A stretch of 64,000 bases of DNA from Linum tenue (GCA_946122785.1 CAMGYJ010000003.1:5022001-5086000), one strand, 5' to 3'; counted from the first letter of the stretch, positions 23,417-37,074 are shown. Notes: a model not told the origin generated them from the letters alone. Numbers and translations are program-made.

Positions 23417-24778
23417 TGATAGGCCGATAATCATACATGTTTTCACCCCTATTCTGAAGTCGTTTGTGATGAGGAATCTCGTATTTTAAGCCGATTTTAC
23501 GCTAGGTTGTGTGTTTATGTCATATTTCAGGTCCTGGCGTTGGAATCGAGGCGAAGGAACGAGTTCTGGATCGAAAGGAGCGAAGATTGGACAAAGGATC
23601 CTGCTGGACCAAAATACCCGGTCAAAGGAAGAAATACCCGACCGGGTATATTCTGGCCTCGACCGGGTATTTCCTCCTTCGGGCACCCGTGAGAAGCAGA
23701 AGGGGGCCCGGGCGATGGCGATAAATCCCCGGTCGGGGATTTTGGTGGTAGACCGGGGATTTTCCCCTTTAATGGAACGGTGCGTTTCACAATACCCGGT
23801 CGATCCATAAAATACCAGACCGGGTATTTTGACCGGGTATCGCGACCAGGCAGCTGATAAAAGAGGAAGAAGGCCAATTTTCAAAGGGTTCCGAGTTTTT
23901 GAGAGAGAAACCGATACCTAGAGAGAGAAAGCGTCGAACCAGAGTTCTCAAGCGCCATAGATCGATCTTCAACACCATTGGAGCCCGTCTTGAGCTTGGA
24001 GAAGTGCGATTAAACGTCCAGAAGCAGGAATCCAACTTCACAGTATGATTTCCGTGTCTGAATCTGCTTTTGCTTCTTTCTCTATGGAGTAGTTTCCCCA
24101 TTCATCTGGGTATGGAGAACCCTAGATTTGTATGCTAGGTCTGATTGTATGAACCCAAGTACAGTGTTTGTGAATTGATTATATTCGATTGAGGTTTGAT
24201 TGATTGAATGACTTGAATCCTGATCAAATTTCTGTTGTTTCTGCTTTAACCTGGAATGAGAATATCTGCCTAGGTTGATAGAGTACCCTTAATCGAAGGT
24301 AGCGAATTGGTGACTTTAGTCGAGGAGCCAATTCGCTGTTCTGTACCGAAGTCGATTCGGTAGTGGAGGTTTGGTTCATTAGGGCCTCAATCTGTTTACT
24401 CCGGTGGAGGTTAGTCGCCCGCTAGAGACTCAGATTGAGAGGGTCTGGAGACCTTTAGTCGAGACTTCAGGCTAATTGAGAACCTTCCGCAGTATAACTT
24501 TCATGAAAACTGAACTTGGCAAATTGCAATCCGACTTAACTGCAGTCTAGGGGGAAACCATATCCGGGTGACCTCTCTTGACTGGACAACAAACCGTTTA
24601 CTTGCTCTGTGTTTTGTTTGCTTGAGTTTCACTAAAAGTTCACTGCTAAATAACAAGAATTCACCGAGTAGTCATCACATCTAGGACCCGGGTTGACATT
24701 AAAACCCGACCCGCTATACTACGCTTTAGGAATTGGTTATACTTGGCCATTTTCTAGGGTGACGGTAGGAGTGAGTCA
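23417..24778 (+). repeat. Gypsy 3' LTR
   Basis: 1362 bp. It differs from the 5' LTR at about three bases (for example CCCGACC versus CCAGACC near 23817) and by one 3-base insertion near 24090. Confidence 0.92.
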
Positions 24779-24783
24779 CTATC

Positions 24784-24967
24784 TCTATATAAGACTTAGC
24801 TACGAACCTGTCGTAAGCAAGCCGTCACAATGTAGTCGTTCAATAAAATGTCAGTCGTGAGCTCGTTCCGAGCTCACCGTGGATTAGTCTCGATCAATCA
24901 AGATCGAGGATACCACGTAAAATCGTTTGTCTCGTGTTCTTGTTATTCCGCATCATCAAATTCTACA
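24784..24967 (+). repeat. Copia 5' LTR, second piece
   Basis: It continues the LTR broken at 17204, from TCTATATAAGAC to TTCTACA, and matches 26524-26707. TATATAAG is the probable LTR TATA box. Confidence 0.9.
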
Positions 24968-24979
24968 TGGTATCAGAGC
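24968..24979 (+). promoter_or_regulatory. Copia primer binding site (initiator-Met type)
   Basis: TGGTATCAGAGC directly after the LTR end, the classic plant Copia primer site. Confidence 0.93.
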
Positions 24980-25103
24980 GAAACTCGATCCCTTGTCTAG
25001 GGTTTTGAGCTTCCGCAGTCAACCTTCGTATTGGCGAAGTCCAACCCGCCGTCAGTCAATCTCAAGCTATCTTCGCAAGTAGCTACTTCCGGTAGTCAAC
25101 TCC

Positions 25104-26044
25104 ATGTTGGTGTCTCTCCAACATCATCACGGCGTCCGCTCGATTAGTCACAGTTGTCGTCGAAAGAAGAGCCGATGTCCACTCCAGCCTTCAACTCCGA
25201 ACCCGTATCGTCGCTGCCTCTGTTCGTCGGCGAAGTCTTTCCCGACGTTGAGAACCAGATCTCAAGATCCGTCGTCAGGTCAAAGCCAAGGCGCCACCAT
25301 CGACGTCGTACGTGCCGTTGTTGATGATGTTGTCGTCTTACCTCGCCATCGTCATTCTTGTCATCACCGCACGTCGCCGAGTTGTACGTACCTTGCTCGC
25401 TGCTGTTACGAAGTCTCCCATCATCAGCGCTTTCGCAAGTGAGTCCCGCCAGCGTCAATCTCCGTCAAAATATGCTGGTTATCTCATCGGTCTTAATAGG
25501 CTATGTTCGTCGCATGAAGTCATCATCAACAACCATCTCCTGTAGAAGGCAGCTCCTCGCGTCGTACCGTTCAACTCGTCTCAAGTTAAAAGTTCATGCC
25601 ACAGTCACTGTGTTTTGTCAAGATGAAAGGGTGGTGATTGCTTCTGTAAGCACTAAGCACAATGAAAGGGTTTTGAAACCCCCAAGGCCGTCCTCTCCAC
25701 AATGGACCGCCTAAGGTTCCCTTTTAATTTTGTTTGGGCAGGTTACTGAGGATTGTTTGGCTTCTGATCAGGCCCACAACTCCTCGGCTGTTTATTTCAT
25801 CCATGTTGAAAGTGTCGTCAAGCCAATCTTCACCAACAGAGTCATGGCGTTGAAAACAATCCCTTCAATAGCTAGTGTTGGGAAGATAGAGCTTATTCAC
25901 TCAACAAAGTTGGTCAAATCCAAGAACGAGGCAGTCACGATCCAAAGAAGCGATCGTCCCCTTGACGTTCAAAATCATCAATTTTCAGTCTTCACCATTC
26001 TAACTTTCAAGCTGGGCATTCACATCGTTCATGCGTCAGCTTGA
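25104..26044 (+). pseudogene. Internal region of the Copia-type element, possible captured exons
   Basis: No Gag, protease, integrase or reverse transcriptase motif was recognised. One frame reads LKVHATVTVFCQDERVVIAS up to 25645, then what looks like a GT-AG intron (25646-25741, 96 bases, pyrimidine-rich before CAG). It then continues in the same frame as VTEDCLASDQAHNSSAVY to 26044. The last residues (FKLGIHIVHASA then stop, followed by GGGGGAG) resemble the worn end of a Copia polyprotein. Either a degraded pol or a transduced host gene fragment would explain this. I cannot name the product. Confidence 0.35.
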
Positions 26045-26059
26045 GGGGGAGAATAGGGA

Positions 26060-26272
26060 GTCAAGTCGTCCAGGAGATGCAGTCAACCATCTCCACCATA
26101 TCATACGGATAGACGTAGTCAATCGTCTCCGTCAAGTCATTCAAGAGACGCAGTCAACCGTCTCTGTCAGGTCGTTCAAGAGACGCAATCAACCGTCTCC
26201 GTCGCGACGTTCAAGAAGATGCAGTCAACCATCTTCATCAGGTTGTTCAAGGGAGAGAGTCAGTCGTCTCCA
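26060..26272 (+). repeat. Minisatellite, about 35-bp unit, upstream of the Copia polypurine tract
   Basis: About six units of 'gttcaagagacgcagtcaac' plus 'cgtctccgtcag' run head to tail with substitutions. They lie in the 3' internal region of the Copia-type element. Confidence 0.75.
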
Positions 26273-26396
26273 AATCAACCTCGTTCGAGATGTTATTCAT
26301 CTCGAGTTTTGTTGTTCAAGCTTGTCATGCTTGTTCGTCACATTTCCTTTTTCAAGCTCGACATTCTTGTCACTCATGTCTTCGCTTGAGGGGGAG

Positions 26397-26707
26397 TGTT
26401 AAGGATATTAATTATTTAGTAAAAAATAATTAATTCCTTGTCCTTCAAGTCCCTTGTTTAATTTTCTTGTTCATGTAAAAGAAGGAAACTTGGTTGTCGT
26501 TAGGGTTTTAACCCTAGTCTATCTCTATATAAGACTTAGCTACGAACCTGTCGTAAGCAAGCCGTCACAATGTAGTCGTTCAATAAAACGTCAGTCGTGA
26601 GCTCGTTCCGAGCTCACCGTGGATTAGTCTCGATCAATCAAGATCGAGGATACCACGTAAAATCGTTTGTCTCGTGTTCTTGTTATTCCGCATCATCAAA
26701 TTCTACA
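26397..26707 (+). repeat. Copia 3' LTR
   Basis: 311 bp, TGTTAAGG...TTCTACA, preceded by TTGAGGGGGAG and followed by the TTGTG duplication. Confidence 0.92.
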
Positions 26708-27282
26708 TTGTGTGGGTTACATGGGCCAAAGGTAATAAGGAATGAGCTACGATATTTACTTGTCTATACATGTGGGTCTTGATTGACTTAACAGTCTTCC
26801 CCAAATTGATACGAGTCACAGTGGACACGGCTTTTCTATATATATCATCTTCAAATTACGGTTGTTAAATCGTGATCATTCTTGTCATTGAACTTCTGTG
26901 AGGATGCAATATGACATACGAAAATCAAACATTATGTTGTTCGGGAAATAATGCACATGTGCACTTCTCAAACAATCATATATATATATATATATATATA
27001 TAAAAAGTTCTTGATTCTTGATGTAGTGTGAAATTTTTCTTAGAATGTCCATTATAATTGAAGTTTCTTAGTCGTAATGCTTGCTTGTAAAGATGATAGA
27101 AAATGAACAAGATTTGAGGACTAAGTGATAATTATGATGTTTGAGTGAATATAACTAATCGAAGTGTTAAAGTGAGTGAGAATAGAACATAATGTTTCTG
27201 CACATATTGAGATGGGTTCGATGCGAATACCAAACTCATTATCCTCCTTGTCAAACTCTAAATCCACTAGCATAATGCATAT
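26708..27282. other. Intergenic, with a (TA)n tract
   Basis: It contains an AT dinucleotide run at about 26978-27002. No gene was seen. Confidence 0.6.
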
Positions 27283-27761
27283 GTTTGGCCCGGCTTTTAG
27301 AAGTGCTTTTCGGATTCAAAAGCTGAAGTATGGCCAAACACCTCTAAAAGCTCGGCTTTTGAAAAGCCGAAAAGCGATTTTGTATAACATAAAAGCAGAA
27401 TCTCCGATTTGGAGCTTCTGCGAAAAGCTGTTTTGAAAATACAAGATTATCTTTACCATATTTTAATTTTATTTCAGAAAATATCATTTTTCTTCATTTA
27501 TATCATTTTAAAAATAAAATAAATTATAAAATCATATTATTTAATATAAAAGAAATCTAACAAGATCCAGTTTTACTACTTTTTATTGTTTAAAATTTTT
27601 ATTCATATTTTATATTATAAGTCCTTTATAGTTATTTTACACAACCGCTCATATTAAAAAGCACTTCTAATAGTTTTACAGCCAAACGCTAAACTGCATT
27701 TTTTGAAAAGTACTTATCTAAAAGTTCCAGCCAGAAGCTGCTTCTGCAAAAGCTGCCAAAC
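27283..27761. mobile_element. MITE with GTTTGGC/GCCAAAC termini
   Basis: The left end GTTTGGCCCGGCTTTTAGAAG and the right end (reverse complement GTTTGGCAGCTTTTGCAGAAG) are imperfect inverted repeats rich in 'aaaagc'. The interior is AT-rich. No target duplication is obvious. Confidence 0.5.
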
Positions 27762-28489
27762 TAAATTATTATTATTATATTGGTTGAATTTTCTCTAAAA
27801 AATTATTTGAATTTGATTGAGTTTGAGTATCCAGGAAGATAGAACGTTACGCACCTAGAAGGCTTGTGATCCCCCTGAAGAAAAGCCTGGTCCGACTCTC
27901 TATCTTGGTAGTTCAACTGGGCCGCCAAAGAAATGGGCTAACAAAATTAAGTCACACCAACGTCTAATGGGCCTGACCCAATCGAAAACAAGAGGGCAGC
28001 GCAGCGTCGTCGAAGTCAACTTCGCACATCGCAGCAATTTAGCTAAGTGGAGCGCACACAGAAAGTCAGAGAGGAGGACAACAATGTAAAAAACTAAAAA
28101 TAATGCATAAAAACACGTGTAAAGCGGCGGCCAGTCTGTCGTACACTCTGGCAAATCAAGCAGATGTCAGCCACGTGGAGGTACAGGGTTGCGAATTTCC
28201 CCTTTCTTTAATGCGACTTACACAAATATTTGGTTTTTCTTAAATTTAGGGCTTTAGGGTTTGGGAACAGTTACGCCCTTACTCTCTGTCTCTGCCTCTG
28301 CCTCCACCATTGTGACTCCTCCTGCAGGCTGCAGCAAGGCCTCGGTTTAAAAATTTTAAACCTTTCTCTTTGTTTTTAATCTTTATTCCCTTTACCTTGT
28401 TCCTCCTCTCATTTTGGTGTTTTCTTCGCCAATATTTTTGGCGGCTAGGGTTTCGACTCTTCGCTCATTCAGACATTAACCATACTGTG
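27762..28489. other. Intergenic and promoter region of the CCCH gene
   Basis: No separate gene was recognised. A minus-strand open frame at 27900-28154 lacks any motif. The region upstream of 28490 is presumably the promoter of the gene at 28945. Confidence 0.5.
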
Positions 28490-28497
28490 TATATATA
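28490..28497 (+). promoter_or_regulatory. Candidate TATA box of the CCCH gene
   Basis: TATATATA lies about 455 bases before the ATG, compatible with a leader that contains the intron at 28702-28914. Confidence 0.45.
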
Positions 28498-28701
28498 CAG
28501 AGAGACTCATATATATAGATACACTCGTTGATAGATTCATCCAGAAGTTTTGATCGAAGTTTTTGTTCGAGATTCAATTCAAAGTCGTGATTTTTCACCA
28601 TTGGGTTTGCTTTGATTCTTTGTTTTGGGCCGAAATTTCCATCTGGGCAAAGGGCAGACCCTCCTGGTTTTTAAGCTTTCAACGTCTGATCAGTCTCTCA
28701 A

Positions 28702-28914
28702 GTAAGGCCCCTTATGCTTTCTTTATGAATTCAGATCACCCTGTTATTGTTCTTTCACTTGGGAAAGATTTTCTAGGATGAAAGATTTTAGCTTCTTGCG
28801 TGATGATCATTGGTTAATTGTCAGCTTAATGGAGTTAATCTCTGTGTTTGTGTTGAATTAGTCTTGCTGAGGATTACTGATTGGTGATTACCTGTGTTTA
28901 TTATTCATTGATAG
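28702..28914 (+). other. Probable 5' UTR intron of the CCCH gene
   Basis: The donor GTAAGG follows CTCTCAA, and the acceptor GATAG lies 30 bases before the ATG at 28945. It is inferred from splice-site consensus only. Confidence 0.45.
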
Positions 28915-28944
28915 GAGTTGGTTGAGGAATTGACTACCAACAGA

Positions 28945-30646
28945 ATGAGTTACTCTGATTCTCAGCCTCATTTCCCACAGCAGTCATATCAATCAGGCAG
29001 TGATGCAATTGGTATCTGGCCTCAATTCTCAATGAGCAGCAATGAACAATTCGACCCATCTTCGCCGTTTGAACAATTGCAACCCCACCAGCCTCCTTAC
29101 AAACGGGCCAAGAGTTCTTCAGATGATGACAATGGGCAGCCTGTGAGCTCACGGATGCAGATGCCACCACCGAGCAACATCCCTATCAACCGAGGAACGA
29201 CCAACATCTTTTTCAAGACTAGAATGTGTGCTAAGTTCAAAACTGGGACTTGTAGGAACGGCGAGAACTGCAATTTTGCTCATGGTATGCAGGATTTGAG
29301 GCAGCCTCCGCCCAATTGGCAAGAGCTTGTTGGGGTTAGTGGTGGTAGTGGTAGTGGTGGTGGGCGAGTTGAAGAGGATAATAGTAGGCAGCCACCGGTG
29401 GTGAATTGGGAGGATGACCAGAGGATAATTCATAAGATGAAGTTGTGTAAGAAGTTTTGTAATGGGGAGGAATGTCCATATGGGGACAGGTGCAATTTTC
29501 TGCACGAGGATCCTGCGAAGTTTAGGAGCGATGCTGGAGGAAGGTTTAGGGAGAGTGCTGCAATAAGCATTGGGACTACTGGGATGCCTATGATGAATGG
29601 AAGTGGTGGTGGTTATGCTTTGCCTGAAGCCATTAGGCCTGCTCAGAATGCTGCTGCTGCTGGTTCAGATGCGCTTAGGGCCATGATGTTGAAGCCTGTG
29701 TACTGGAAGACGAAACTGTGCTCTAAATTTGAGATCACAGGTCATTGCCCCTTTGGTGAGAAATGCCACTTTGCTCATGGACTACCAGGTATTCAGTTTA
29801 GTTGGTTGATTCTTGTGTCTTAACTCATAATATTTTTGCAGTTTGATAATTGTTTGTTATAATTGATCACCCCTTCTAGATTATTGTCTCTTTTCTCAAT
29901 TGGGATGCTACTCATTTTGTGAAAAGGAAAGAAATGGGAGACCAACCTTTCTAGAGTTCATTTTCAAATACTTTCCATGAGAGCATCATTTTTATTCTTT
30001 CTGATCTACCTAAATACATCACAAGTGTTCATGTAAAACTATATTTTTGTTCAATTGCATGGTATTGCAAATTGCACTGTACCAAACACACCCCCAACCA
30101 ACAACTTGTCGGTGAATTTGGAATCCAAATAGCTAGAGAAATGGGGTTTTATAAACTTGTAGGATTTTGGAGATGGACCAAACTAAAGGCTTCCTACATT
30201 CTTACCTATCAAGAACATGCTCTAGCTCAGATTCTTTCCACTTCTAGAAAATGTGATATCTTCTCCTTTCCAAATCAAATCTGGAAGGACTTTTGAGTCT
30301 CACCTCTGATTCTGTTCGTTGATGACTTGAGAGGAACGAATTGGTTGTTACCTTAAGTTAATACTGTGGCATTGTTCTGTTGAAAGCAGAGTTACAAGCT
30401 CATGGTGGACGGCTAGATGGGGAACCAGTGATTCAGGGCTCCATTTTAACGAGGCAATCGTCTGTTCTTGGCAACGGCAATCCATCCCCAAGCATTGTAG
30501 CAAACATGGCTAACTCCGTTGAAGACTCACAGGGTAGGAAGAAGTGCCTGCTCAAGTGGAAAGACCCAAAGAAACTGAACAATATTTATGGTGACTGGCT
30601 TGATGATCAGCCCTTAATACTGAACTTGACAAACGTGGAGAGCTGA
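28945..30646 (+). CDS. CCCH-type zinc finger protein, three fingers (C3H12/C3H39-like)
   Basis: Two coding exons, 28945-29788 and 30390-30646, join in frame to 366 residues (GT-AG intron of 601 bases). Three CCCH fingers are visible: C-x7-C-x5-C-x3-H near residues 93-112 (CAKFKTGTCRNGENCNFAH), C-x8-C-x5-C-x3-H near residues 166-186 (CKKF... CPYGDRCNFLH) and C-x8-C-x5-C-x3-H near residues 254-274 (CSKFEITGHCPFGEKCHFAH). The N-terminus is Gln/Ser/Pro-rich, with a basic PYKRAK patch near residue 50. The C-terminal exon carries KWKDPKKLNNIYGDWLDD, conserved in plant relatives. Family members bind RNA; nuclear location and RNA-processing role are inferred. The ATG at 28945 is chosen because the frame upstream has only a TTG and a likely acceptor. 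It appears intact. Confidence 0.9.
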
Positions 30647-31818
30647 GAGAGCTTTTTGATCTGATTTGCTTGCTTGCCTGCAATTTTGGAAGATTTTGAT
30701 GCAGTATCATACTTGAGGTTCTTTCTACCAATGGCCATTAGGGAAGAGTTGTTTCTTTGTTTGTTCCGGCTAGATTAGAACTTCTATTTTCCTTTCCCTT
30801 CAAATTGAAGTGAAAGGAGAAGAAAGAGGAAGAAGAAGGGAGAGGAAGAGGAATTGCATTGATTCCTTTGTTTGTTTGTTTGTTTGTTCACTAGCTATAT
30901 TTGTTTGATGTTATGCTGATGCAGGAATTTGCAGTCGGCCCCTTTTCAACGAAAGGGTTGAAATAGGCTTTACCCTATTTTTCTTGTTTGGTGTCTCTCA
31001 TTGTTTTTCACTTTTGACATGTAGAAAGTGCAAAAACTGGCTAATTTCTGGGCTGTATAACTAGTTCTTATTAGTGAAATTGGTCTTGTGATGACATTGC
31101 GGAATGTATACTTGCATACATCTCTTGCAATGTCCATTTATGCTAGGATGAGTCGGAGAAAGGCTTTAGTCGTGGTAGTAGACTAATCGATCTTATCACG
31201 ATTTTTATATTTATTTTTATTTTTATTTTCGAGTGATATTCAGAGAGGACAAGAGTTATATAGACAAATTTATCCATGAACCCCTTATATGCTACATCCT
31301 GGTGAAGCCATCCAAAAATCGAAAGACTCTAACTCTAAAAAGAGAAAAATCGAAAGACCCTAACTTTGGTGGCTCTGGGAACCGCCCTAAACTCTATACA
31401 AACTGACAAAGAGTCTAGAATCTAATGACACTTCCGAAGCATCAAACCTCCAAATGAACCTTCTAGGATATCTTATCTGATCTGGTTGATGACCATCTCG
31501 AAATCACCTTCCACTATCACGATTTTCTAAATTATGGTTCTTTGTAGAGACCATTAGGTAATATTGAAAAGCAAAATCAAGCATTCAATTTTCTGAAAGT
31601 CCGAATAATCCAATGGTGAGGTTTAAATGTTGGTCGTTGGAGTCATCTATTGTTGAAATAACGGGATTTAGGGTATGGAAAAGGAAAATTCCATGAGGCA
31701 TTTGAAGTTTTGGATGAGGAGGACGGACTTCGGAGGGAGGAACCGTAAATCTAAAGATTTCACCCACAAGACAGGGACAGATGTCCGCAAACCTACCCGC
31801 CTTCCTGAGTCACCACCA
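30647..31818. other. 3' UTR of the CCCH gene and intergenic DNA
   Basis: It includes a (TTTG)n tract at about 30867-30886. No further gene was seen; small open frames around 31585-31931 overlap the MITE and lack motifs. Confidence 0.55.
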
Positions 31819-31827
31819 TAACCAAAC

Positions 31828-32322
31828 GGGTTATAGGTATAATATGCCCCTCTACTATGACTTTTTATCAAACATGCCCCTTTGCTATTTTTTATATCAA
31901 ACATGCCCCTGTACTTTGTAAAAATGATCAAACATGCCCTTTTGTTAAAATTTTCATCTAAAAAAACCGTTAACCAAGGCCGAACTTTAGTTTGGCCGAC
32001 ACAAATGACTGAAATATCCCTAATAAATTCACTTTAATTTTTTTGGTTATTTTGTATAATCAAATCATTCAAATAATTTCACTTTGAAAAGACCCAGAGA
32101 AATAAAACAGGGACAAAAGTGACATTTTCCCTCCCATTTGTCGATGTCGGGTCGTCTAAATCTCAATTCAACCATGATTGACGACTTTTTCAATCGAAAT
32201 TTTAACAGAAGGGCATGTTTGATAATTTTTTCAAAGTACAGGGGCATATTTGATGTAAAAAATAGTAGAGAGGCATGTTTGATAAAATGTCATAATAGAG
32301 GGGCATATTATTCCTATAACCC
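31828..32322. mobile_element. Mutator-type MITE with long inverted ends, 9-bp duplication TAACCAAAC
   Basis: Arms of about 130 bp begin GGGTTATAGGTATAATATGC on the left and end in the inverse on the right. Each arm contains three or more copies of 'caaacatgcccct'. TAACCAAAC flanks both ends (31819-31827 and 32323-32331). Long TIR plus a 9-bp duplication is the Mutator signature. It ends only 79 bases before the ATG of the NUDX19-like gene, so it likely overlaps that gene's promoter or leader. Confidence 0.85.
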
Positions 32323-32401
32323 TAACCAAACAAAGCTCCAACATTTTTCTTCCACATTCAACCCAAAAGCCACCAATGGCTCAGCCATTTATAATTGAGC
32401 C

Positions 32402-34652
<2,251 letters not shown>

Positions 34653-35048
34653 CGCCCTTCTTCTCATCATTCCCAGAAATCCATCACCTAAAGAGCTTCA
34701 CTGGCTGGCTCTACTGTATATTATAGCGTTTGTGCAAATAATGTTTTGCAAAAGAGCAGATTGTATCAGCACCCTTTTATTTTCGATTCGGGATGATGCT
34801 TTCTGGAACAATGGCTTCGAGTGTATTTGATTGATTTGTTGTACCAACTGTCATCAACCAACTGAATCAAAACAGTCTATGTATGTTTGTATGTTCATTC
34901 ATATAGCAAAGATGGATTGTACCAACTGTGATATATTCTACGTTATGCTCCTTTTTACTCTGAGCTTACTCCCCTAACAGGATCATGGTTATTGGTTATC
35001 TCTAATAAAAGAGTTTTGCTGGAAGCAGGAATCAGGAGGTTACTCAGA
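34653..35048. other. 3' UTR of the NUDX19-like gene and intergenic DNA
   Basis: A T-rich 3' UTR is likely for the first 250 bases. No other gene was seen. Confidence 0.5.
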
Positions 35049-35131
35049 GGCCAGAAGGCTTAATCGATTTAGTCCAATGTCTTAAAAAATCTTTATGTCG
35101 TTTTGATAATGGGTCGGGGATCTTGGTACAC
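35049..35131. repeat. 83-bp direct repeat, copy 1
   Basis: 'ggccagaaggcttaatc...cttggtacac' here recurs at 39203-39285 with few differences. The hAT at 35686 and a TCGAG-rich element sit between the copies. Confidence 0.85.
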
Positions 35132-35139
35132 AGATTACG

Positions 35140-35677
35140 CTGTTAATGAGCCGAATCGAGCCGAGCTTTGCCATAGTTCGGACTCGGCTCGTTAATATAT
35201 TTTCAGGCTCGAGCTCAGCTCGTGTTCGTCACGAGCTTTAATATGCAAGCTCGAGTTCGGCTCGTTTACGAAAATGAAAGCTCGAGCTCGATTCGAGCTC
35301 GACTCGTCAAATAAGTTTAACGAGTCCAAAATCGAGTTCAACTCATAAAATGTTCATGATAGCTCAAGATTGACCTATAATTGAGCACAAAATTGTATTC
35401 AAACCTATAGCAAAGTCTATCAAAGTAAAACACAATATTTATATCAATTCCAATACATATAATCTATGAATTCTAATAATTTTTTATGTCAAACCATTAA
35501 ATGAGCTTGTTCACGAGCTTTCGAGTTGAACATGGTATGTATGGCTCGAGTTCGGCTCGTTTAGTTAACGAGCTTGTTCGCGAGCCAACTCGATTAAGAC
35601 GAATCGAGTGTCGAACGAGTTTTTCTCGAGTCGGACATCGAACCGTTCATGAGCGATTTGGTTCATTAACAACCATA
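35140..35677. mobile_element. hAT-like MITE rich in GCTCGAG motifs
   Basis: The left end 'ctgttaatgagccgaatcgag' and the right end (reverse complement 'ttgttaatgaaccaaatcg') are inverted. The interior is packed with GAGCTCG/CTCGAGTTCGGCTCG motifs in both orientations. No duplication was found because the right flank was later hit by the hAT at 35686. Confidence 0.55.
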
Positions 35678-36506
35678 CTCATGAGTATAGGTGTCAAAAC
35701 ATGACCCGACCCGAGTAACCCGCCCAACCAACCCGATCCGCGACCCGCCCGCAACCCGATTGGACTAAAAGTCAAAGATCCGCAACCCGCCCGACCCGTA
35801 ACCCGCTTGACCCGCAACCCGCTTAACCCGCAACCCGCTTGACCCGCAACCCGATTGACCCGAACCCGATTGACCCGCAACCCGCTTGACCCGCAAGCCG
35901 CTTGACCCGTAACCCGACTAACCCGAACCCGCCCGATTGGCACGAATAATACTACATAATATATTTTTGTGCATAAATATTATATGTAGATAATATACAT
36001 ATACTTGCCCTATTATTTTTTCATCTTTTCCACCAATAACAAAGGTTTACTTTGTGTTGACAATAAAAATTATCATTTAATTGAATCACATAATAGTCTC
36101 ACTGTCTCGGTAGATAAGTAGAAATCCTAGGAGGGTTGTCAACATTTTTTATATTTGGTTGATGTATATAAATAATATATATAGATAACACATACATATG
36201 AAAAACATGATTGACTTAATTAAGCCAATCATATATCAGTACCTAATAATTACAACATTTTTTCTTCCACACATAATATAACTGGTCACATAACATTGTC
36301 AAATATTAACCTAGCATACGAAGATTCATAATAGTACATAAGTCATAACTCATACCCTAGCCCCAATAATAAGAAGATACATAATAGTTTGCTTACTAAG
36401 TTCTACCATATAAAAAATAGTAGGATACAAATACATAGCTGACATTGTCACATCTTACATACCAACAAAATAGGTTCACAAATTAAAATGGCAATTCACT
36501 TGGCGA

Positions 36507-36987
36507 TCAATCAACAAGCTTCACTTCTTCTCCATCATATTCTGCATCTTCATTATCCTCATCTGTACAATTAGTCATTGAAAGTAAAAACACCATTGTA
36601 AGTAAACTCTCACCTACTTTAGTATACACAAAGAATAGAAATTTTCTTACCCATTTTATATCCATGCATCCAATTACGAGTTGTCACAACAGCTTCAAGG
36701 GTATCAGACAAAATGGAAGTCCTCCATTTGGATAATATTCTACCTCCCAAACTAAAAGACGACTCTGAAGCAACTGATGAAATTGGAATAGAAAGCACAT
36801 CTTTTGCCATCCGAGAGAGTTGAGGATATCGAAATTGATGATCCTTCCAATATTGCAATACTTCAAAAGGAAGCAATGTAGGAACCCCATCAATGTCTGC
36901 ATAAGCAGGAATTAAAGGATCCGCCAAATATAACTCCAACTCGGATCTAGCAGATGTGTTCTGATTGATATTGGAAGCATAGAAACC
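36507..36987 (-). pseudogene. hAT transposase C-terminal dimerisation domain fragment
   Basis: Two exons on the minus strand (36651-36987 and 36507-36562) join in frame. The acceptor before GGTTTC and the donor after 'AAA ATG G' are canonical. The sequence shows the Dimer_Tnp_hAT signature: SELELYL, then FEVLQYWKDHQFRYPQLSRM, then AKDVLSIPISSVASESSFS, then GGRILSKWR and an acidic tail (EDNEDAEYDGEE). The upstream catalytic part is absent on this strand; the frame starts cleanly at an exon boundary. It is probably the last exons of a former transposase gene, now non-functional alone. Confidence 0.8.
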
Positions 36988-37074
36988 CTGAAAATAATAC
37001 ATATCATCAATAATCAGACATAAGATCGAAAGAAGTATAAACAACAAAATGACTCAAAATGTAGTTAGAATACT

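Larger units (their letters stand above)
17205..24778 (+). mobile_element. Young Gypsy (Athila/Tat-like) element with gag-protease only
   Basis: The LTRs are 17205-18563 and 23417-24778, each TGATAGGCCG...GAGTCA, flanked by CTATC (17200-17204 and 24779-24783). The primer site matches the 3' end of tRNA-Asp. The polypurine tract TTAAGTGTGGGGGAGTT precedes the 3' LTR. I count about three substitutions and one 3-base indel between the LTRs, so insertion is recent. The single frame (18711-21554) encodes Gag and protease. No reverse transcriptase, RNase H or integrase core is present. This fits the TR-GAG class of gag-only elements described in plants. Confidence 0.93.
17083..26707 (+). mobile_element. 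Small non-autonomous Copia-type element, split by a nested Gypsy element
   Basis: TTGTG flanks both ends (17078-17082 and 26708-26712). Both LTRs start TGTTAAGG and end TTCTACA. The 5' LTR is interrupted by the Gypsy element at 17205-24778. Without it, the element is about 2.0 kb: a 5' LTR of about 306 bp, an internal region of 24968-26396 and a 3' LTR of 311 bp. The primer site is TGGTATCAGAGC (initiator-Met type) and the polypurine tract is TTGAGGGGGAG. The internal region is too short for gag-pol, so it must have moved in trans. Confidence 0.9.
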
